DNA of 64,000 nt from Morinoia aosen (lineage: Eukaryota; Arthropoda; Malacostraca; Amphipoda; Talitridae), in contig CM059562.1 of assembly GCA_030386875.1 (NCBI GenBank), positions 74,148,095 to 74,212,094 of the forward strand, in the 5' to 3' direction. Made by a program: the position numbers and the translations under genes. Under the pieces are notes generated by a model, which did not search any database, was not told the origin of the DNA, and was given only the letters and a program-made list of their open reading frames with translations. Shown here one piece after another: positions 58,167-64,000 of the stretch; positions within the stretch are counted from its first letter, which is position 1; every line of letters begins with the position of its first letter.

Positions 58167-59570
58167 TGTCGCGAAATCCCAAGAACGTTTTAATGCTTCT
58201 AAAATATTTATACATATATTTATCCCATAATTTTCAAATTTTATCTTGATTTTTATATATTCAAAGTACGTTTTAATGTCATCATGCCAACGTGCATAAA
58301 ATAAATCTTCACATCTTCACACAATGGTATCCTAAAAACTTTTTAAAAATCTTCTTGCCTTGATATATGAAGTAGATACCAATTTTATGCATCCTCCCAC
58401 GCCCTGTTCCTCTTATATTAACAGTGCATGGTTGTCAGAGATCGTACTTTCTGTCCCTGAGTGCAGTGTGTCTAAGACTTTTGTCCTGTGACTTTTACAC
58501 TTCCTCGTAACTTGACCTTTTCCTCTCCCCCGCAGAAACGTGCATGCTAGATTTCGCCTTATGCTTCTTTCTTCCGTCGACGAGTGTACTTGTCTCCAAC
58601 TTAACCTTCGAAAACCAGCTACAGATGTATAAGTTTTGGGTTCTGGACCTTTCTAAGCCATCCTATGAGTGCAGAGAGAGTTCGTGTTTAATAGTTCGTC
58701 TGGCAGTTGCAAAGAATTCGCCTGAAGATGATACGTTTTCTCCTGAATAATTGTAGAAAAGGCGACTTATTTTGGGAAGAAAATATGAGTTTCTATGTTA
58801 TGTGTTTTAAATTGAGGAAGAAAGGAAGTGTTTCCTGGAGTAAGCCATTTTGAATGGAAACTTTTTGAAAAATAATATTCTGGGGCAAATTCGTTGTGAC
58901 ATTCGATTGAAGAATGTAGCTTTGTCAGATGCTGGAAAAAGCTGCCAAAACAGCTGCTGGGCGAAATAATATCTTTCTTACCAGTTTCCCGGCTCGTACC
59001 ACAGTCAACTCTCAAGTTACCACATGATAACGCGACGCACGCACTATCTGTGCAGAAAGTGAAGTTGACTGGCTATATCATGTTCCGTGTTTCTCGACCA
59101 AAACTCACCAGAACACTTCACGTATCTCATGCTACGAAGTAGTTCATTGTTCTGCTCTATTTTCCTGAAATTTTCATTAGTAATTTTGGCTTTTTTCGGC
59201 CTTCGCTGTCGTATCGGAATTTTAGAAGAGCTTCCACACACTGGGAGCCTGAACAAAATTTTTTGAAACTTCAAGAACATAATTTGAATATTCATTTTAT
59301 GATACTTTTTTGTGCACCCTCACATCATTCCAATTTTTTCCGTAAAGCAAGAACGTGAAAAAATTCGACGTTACGGAAGAAAATTTTCTAGTACTAAATT
59401 AAAAATGTCTGTTGTGTTAGAATGCTGATATCATTAACATGCGTGAGCACATACTCGCTAATATTTGTCACCGATCAGCAATTCTGTGTTCCCACTTCAT
59501 GCAAGACTCAGCATCTGGAGTTCTTAATGCAATATTTGCCTTCCTAAGCTATTTGTGCTTGAAATTTCAT
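58167..59570. other. No gene supported
   Basis: AT-rich unique sequence. Minus-strand runs near 59015-58767 and 59295-59044 have no domain. Confidence 0.4.
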
Positions 59571-59588
59571 TCACTGGGCCCGTGAAGA
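59571..59588 (+). repeat. Direct repeat, left copy (TCACTGGGCCC)
   Basis: TCACTGGGCCCGTGAAGAT recurs as TCACTGGGCCCATGAGAT at 59927. The pair encloses about 340 bp that includes the 43-bp array. It could be a long target duplication or a leftover of a larger repeat. Confidence 0.5.
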
Positions 59589-59778
59589 TCCGGAAGAGGA
59601 GGATCGAGTGCCAGGATCGAGATCTTTATTGGATTCGCGTCGTTGTGGCGCGGCTCTGAAAGCAAAGTCTTGTACTCTTGAGCTCCTGACTTTGTCTTTC
59701 TTTCTGTGCGATGGAATCCTTTAAAACAAAAGGCAAACTACGTAAAGTAGGGCGTGCTTGCTATTCTAATTTTTGGGT

Positions 59779-59930
59779 TGACGTACGAGTCGTACCGTGG
59801 CTAACGACGTACCGGAAAGCCGACGTACTGGAGACGTAACATGGCTGACGACGTAGGAAGGCCGACGTACATGGAGACGTAACATGGCTGACAACGTAGG
59901 AAGGCTGACGTACTGTAGATGTTGCGTCAC
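59779..59930. repeat. 43-bp minisatellite, three and a half copies
   Basis: Starts at 59779, 59821, 59863 and 59906. The unit is roughly CGACGTACTGGAGACGTAAC plus ATGGCTGACGACGTAGGAAGGC. It is rich in CG and ACGT words, unlike the surrounding DNA. Confidence 0.88.
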
Positions 59931-59935
59931 TGGGC

Positions 59936-60544
59936 CCATGAGATTCACAATTCTATGGACGAGAATTTCCGTTAAGGAGCAACAAAAGTTAAAATAAAGT
60001 GCCTCACTGCAAAGCAGATATCTCTGTCAATGCCCTACTTTCCCCGGTGACTGCAGAACTCTCGTCGATAAATGTGAAATCCTTTTTTTGTGGGGAGGTA
60101 CTTTTGCATTACTGTATTAAAGAAAAGCATCTAGCTCCGTATTTTCTCAGGATCTGATCAAACTTTTGTCATGAGCGAGCTTTTCCAGTCGTGAGAGAGA
60201 AGACTAAAAGAGGCATCCTGCAGAGTTTAGTTCTAAAGTTGACACGTAGAACAAGGCTTAGTCTACCTGACTTAATTGGTCTGCTGAATCACTGGACATC
60301 AAGTAGACCATATATAATCCTCTGCTCCATCCACCCAACAACGTAACCAGAAAAACCTTGTAAAGATGGTCGAGTTTATACTGTCGAGTTTAAAGACGGA
60401 CGAGTTTATTTCATATGGCCAATAATTGCTGACTAAAAGTAGCACGATGCCTTCAAAAATAACGTCTCGTTTGTTCGATTTGACGAGGAGTTAGAAAAAA
60501 AAACACATGAATAAGTGAGGCCGTTGTAAAAACGACCACGAAGA
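59936..60544. other. No gene supported
   Basis: Unique sequence. GACGAGTTTA-like words repeat briefly near 60368-60410. Confidence 0.4.
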
Positions 60545-60826
60545 TTAACTGCGCTCCCGAAAGGAGGGCATTGCACCCCGTCGTGCTACCCAGGGGGGCG
60601 AGAGCCTTCTCATGTTCGAAGTACGGCACAAAAAGCAAGTAATGGTCCTGTTATAAGCAAACAATGCATGACTCTTGGAGAGGCGAGCGAGAGAGAGGGT
60701 GACGCCAGATGGTTTGAGGGAGGAAAATGTAGCTGCCAGCTTCAACGTACGTAGTAATGCAGGGTTTTTACGTTGGATGTAGAACGAGGGCCTCACAATG
60801 CGACTCGCTGGACGTTTTTTACTCAT
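60545..60826 (-). CDS. Hypothetical ATG frame, 93 codons
   Basis: A minus-strand ATG at 60826 opens a basic, serine-rich frame (LKLAATFSSLKPSGVTLSLA in the middle) ending at 60545. There is no signal peptide, membrane segment or recognised motif. The overlapping minus frame to the left (60638-60453) is also open. Kept only as a possibility. Confidence 0.13.
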   Translation of the reverse strand: MSKKRPASRIVRPSFYIQRKNPALLRTLKLAATFSSLKPSGVTLSLARLSKSHALFAYNRTITCFLCRTSNMRRLSPPWVARRGAMPSFRERS

Positions 60827-61079
60827 TAAAAACCTTTAAGAGTTCCGCTACAATGTTTGAAACTATTATAATTGAATTGTGAATTCCACTGAAGTGGGAA
60901 AGTGTCGCAGTGAGTAATTGTCATCTAATTTTTGTTCAATTTTAAAAATTGTGCGAAAGTATTTACGGATATTTTGCTGATAGTTTTCAATAGGGTAAAA
61001 CCTGAATTTTTCTTCTCCTTCCGCTTTGACATCAGGGAGATCAAGTTGTGTTGTAGGCAATGTACAAAAATGTTTGAGT

Positions 61080-61400
61080 ACGAAAAACAGTAAAAGATTT
61101 ACCAGTGAGGCCTGCAGAAACAGGTGTTATTATCAAAACCGCCTGTCATATGTAGGATGTTATCTGCAGGTGTAATGAAGTGAAGCGTTGTCTATAGAGA
61201 CAGGGAGACCTACAGCAACTAATAATGTCAGCAGAAACTGTGATGCGGGCCGAAATAGGTACAACCTACAGAAACTGGTGTTGTCGGCAGAAAGTAGTGA
61301 TATTTGCAAAAGCTGGTAGTGTCATCAGAAACAAGAGTTGTCTGCAAATACAGAGGACTCGTCAAAAAGAAACAAATTTAACAGAAAAAGGTGCTGTGTG
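61080..61400. repeat. Degenerate repeat with GCAGAAAC core
   Basis: CTGCAGAAACAGGTGTT, GTCAGCAGAAACTGTGATG, CTACAGAAACTGGTGTTG, GGCAGAAAGTAGTGAT and CATCAGAAACAAGAGTTG follow at roughly 25-35 bp spacing. This is a decayed array; its open frame is a by-product. Confidence 0.6.
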
Positions 61401-62047
61401 GAGAAATAGGTAAGACCAATTACTGTATGTATTTACTGACCTCAGAGTGACGAGGACCCACTTCTGAATACTCTAGCATTCGAGGGCTCCTGTTCTGATC
61501 TGAGAAATGCTCATGTGACGTGTGAATTTTCTGCTTCGCTGGCACCGAAACTCAGCTGCATCAAAGCTGACATAATCCCGTCCCTTTTGAGTTGCACCAA
61601 AGCTGACTTCCGCCCTGCATGAGGGCTGTGGTATAAGCTGATTAGTAAGTTAACTGCTGAGCCTCCTTCTTAAGTGATGCTGAAGTCTGCTGCTGAACCA
61701 GCTTCTAAACTCTTCATCAGACTAAATTTTCAAACTGAATTAAGAGCTTATTTCTGAACTGAACTCTGAGCTGATAGATCAGCAAACCAGCAGGAAATAC
61801 TCAAGTTTGGTGAAGCAAAGCGCTCTTGCAGAACTAATTTAAGTTTGTTCTCCATGGAGCATTTCTTTAATGAGTTCAAATCCTGTCTTGTATCATTTTT
61901 ATCCTCAGCAGGTGGTCGAACTTTGCCGTGTTGTTTTGATAATAACACGCAAACATGTTGTGGTGCTACAGGCTACTGGAGTTCAAAATTTTGCTAAAGT
62001 AACATTGCGGCAAATCCGTGCAGAACCGAACACCAAGAACTAGATTC
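61401..62047. other. Sequence with loose CTGCTGAACC-type words
   Basis: Between 61550 and 61770, GCATCAAAGCTGAC, GCACCAAAGCTGAC, AACTGCTGAGCC and CTGCTGAACCAG recur irregularly, suggesting a very old tandem repeat. No gene was seen. Confidence 0.35.
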
Positions 62048-62055
62048 TTCTAGAT

Positions 62056-62276
62056 CAGGGCTTCTCAAACGGAGGTACATGTACCCCTAGGGGTAAATTT
62101 AACATACTTCATATGTTAATATAAACAATATATGTATACATACAACCTTATGAGTATAAATAATGATCAAACAATAAATGTATTTTTATAGTTTCTTAAA
62201 CCTTCAACTGCGCTGGGGGCACATGAAGATACATCACTAAGGGGGTACACGACAATAGAAAGGTAGAGAAGTCCTG
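62056..62276. mobile_element. hAT-type MITE with exact 8-bp target duplication
   Basis: A 221-bp element. The left terminus is CAGGGCTTCTCAAAC; the right terminus, on the other strand, is CAGGACTTCTCTACC. It is flanked by the identical octamer TTCTAGAT at 62048-62055 and 62277-62284. CAG(n)G..TTCTCAAA termini with 8-bp duplications are the signature of hAT-superfamily elements. The subterminal GTACATGTACCCCTAGGGG and, on the right, GGGGGTACAC form a second inverted pair. There is no coding capacity, so a hAT transposase from elsewhere must have moved it. The exact duplication suggests a fairly young insertion. Confidence 0.9.
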
Positions 62277-62284
62277 TTCTAGAT

Positions 62285-62650
62285 AGATAGCTATTTGCAG
62301 CATGAGGAAACATTTCCATTGAAGGTGATGTGCTTGGCGTTCTTGATCGCCATAATGCATCTCTACTGTTCTATAGTTCTCAAGTTTTCTTGAGTATTGT
62401 CCTAAATTCTTCGAAATTTGAATTTCTAAAAACCGAGGGATTAAAAAAGAGTATCAGTGTTTAAAAGCTTCTTTATTTACTTTCTAACTGAATTTTCCTT
62501 TCAAAAGAAAAAGTTCACTTTTTAAGTCCACTTTTAGACAAAAGCCATTCTAAGTCAGAGTCTCAGAGCTTATAGGTCTCGGTAACATAAACGTACTCCA
62601 ACAATGGGATGCAATTCAAAGCCGAATAATCTATTCGTTGTTGCAGTAAA
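62285..62650. other. AT-rich spacer, nothing recognised
   Basis: Unique sequence between the hAT-type MITE and the 62-bp array. Confidence 0.5.
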
Positions 62651-62654
62651 TTAT

Positions 62655-63952
62655 TCTGAAATCCACTCACTTTGCTTTCACACTGAGCAAATGATAAATC
62701 CAGCGGAGACTAAAATGCTGAAATCCACTCACTTTGCTTTCACACTGAGCAAATGATAAATCCAGCGGAGACTAAAATGCTGAAATCCACTCACTTTGCT
62801 GTCACACTGAGCAAATGATAAATCCAGCGGAGACTAAAATGCTGAAATCCACTCACTTTGCTGTCACACTGAGCAAATGATAAATCCAGCGGAGACTAAA
62901 ATGCTGAAATCCACTCACTTTGCTTTCACACTGAGCAAATGATAAATCCAGCGGAGACTAAAATGCTGAAATCCACTCACTTTGCTGTCACACTGAACAA
63001 ATGATAAATCCAGCGGAGACTAAAATGCTGAAATCCACTCACTTTGCTGTCACACTGAGCAAATGATAAATCCAGCGGAGACTAAAATGCTGAAATCCAC
63101 TCACTTTGCTGTCACACTGAGCAAATGATAAATCCAGCGGAGACTGAAATGCTGAAATCCACTCACTTTGCTGTCACACTGAGCAAATGATAAATCCAGC
63201 GGAGACTAAAATGCTGAAATCCACTCACTTTGCTGTCACACTGAGCAAATGATAAATCCAGCGGAGACTAAAATTCTGAAATCCACTCACTTTGCTGTCA
63301 CACTGAGCAAATGATAAATCCAGCGGAGACTAAAATGCTGAAATCCACTCACTTTGCTGTCACACTGAGCAAATGATAAATCCAGCGGAGACTAAAATGC
63401 TGAAATCCACTCACTTTGCTGTCACACTGAGCAAATGATAAATCCAGCGGAGACTAAAATGCTGAAATCCACTCTCTTTGCTGTCACACTGAGCAAATGA
63501 TAAATCCAGCGGAGACTAAAATGCTGAAATCCACTCACTTTGCTGTCACACTGAGCAAATGATAAATCCAGCGGAGACTAAAATGCTGAAATCCACTCAC
63601 TTTGCTGTCACACTGAGCAAATGATAAATCCAGCGGAGACTAAAATTCTGAAATCCACTCACTTTGCTGTCACACTGAGCAAATGATAAATCCAGCGGAG
63701 ACTAAAATTCTGAAATCCACTCACTTTGCTGTCACACTGAGCAAATGATAAATCCAGCGGAGACTAAAATTCTGAAATCCACTCACTTTGCTGTCACACT
63801 GAGCAAATGATAAATCCAGCGGAGACTAAAATGCTGAAATCCACTCACTTTGCTGTCACACTGAGCAAATGATAAATCCAGCGGAGACTAAAATTCTGAA
63901 ATCCACTCACTTTGCTTTCACATTTAGCAAAGGATAAATCCAGCAGAGATGC
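62655..63952. repeat. 62-bp tandem array, about 21 copies
   Basis: The unit is TGAAATCCACTCACTTTGCT, GTCACACTGAGCAAATGATA, AATCCAGCGGAGACTAAAATGC. Copies are nearly identical; the recurrent variants are GCTTT for GCTGT (several left units and the last one) and ATTCTG for ATGCTG (five units, mostly on the right). The last unit (from about 63905) is the most diverged, as expected at an array edge. Strong homogeneity points to recent expansion or ongoing unequal exchange. Confidence 0.97.
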
Positions 63953-64000
63953 CGTCTCTGTGCCTACTGTAAGCGGCTCCTGATTGATGACAGTCGTGTA

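Overview
This window looks like non-coding nuclear DNA of an animal, most probably an arthropod. It is AT-rich, lacks operon-like gene packing, and no complete conventional gene is recognisable. It contains eukaryotic transposable elements: a decayed mariner, a hAT-type MITE with an exact 8-bp target duplication, three piggyBac-like MITEs at TTAA sites, tRNA-derived SINE-like sequence, and fold-back elements. The species cannot be named from the sequence. No rRNA, functional tRNA, CRISPR array or prokaryotic gene was found.

Left part (1-16 kb): two small tandem duplications (1.6-1.9 kb, 2.2-2.4 kb), a SINE-like insertion (3.2-3.4 kb), a piggyBac-like MITE (3.7-4.0 kb), and a full-length but dead mariner on the minus strand (4.4-5.7 kb). 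Two stretches (7.6-8.1 kb and 13.0-13.8 kb) keep one reading frame open with unusually few stops and may be decayed coding sequence. A fold-back hairpin (12.9 kb), a second piggyBac-like family (14.2-14.4 kb) and a 23-bp array (15.2-15.6 kb) follow.

Middle part (16-36 kb): fold-back repeats at 17.7 and 20.0-20.4 kb; a dispersed repeat in three copies (20.9, 22.8 and 26.1 kb); many degenerate tandem arrays; a CpG-rich patch near 27.9 kb; one copy of a palindromic MITE (28.9 kb) whose sister lies at 45.2 kb; another piggyBac-like MITE (33.2 kb), homologous to the one at 3.7 kb; and a possible minus-strand exon at 34.2-34.4 kb.

Right part (36-64 kb): a remarkable series of unrelated minisatellites with periods of 30, 36, 55, 37, about 60, about 108, 43 and 62 bp. 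The best gene evidence is at 45.8-45.9 kb: TATA-like box, initiator, ATG in strong context, eight codons and a consensus splice donor, read rightwards. Its downstream exons were not identified, and its putative first intron opens with a degenerate ~60-bp array. The window ends in about 21 nearly identical copies of a 62-bp unit.

Most long open frames here begin at non-ATG codons, lie inside tandem arrays or are chance frames. They were included only where composition, splice signals or frame continuity gave some extra support. All gene calls except the mariner pseudogene are tentative.
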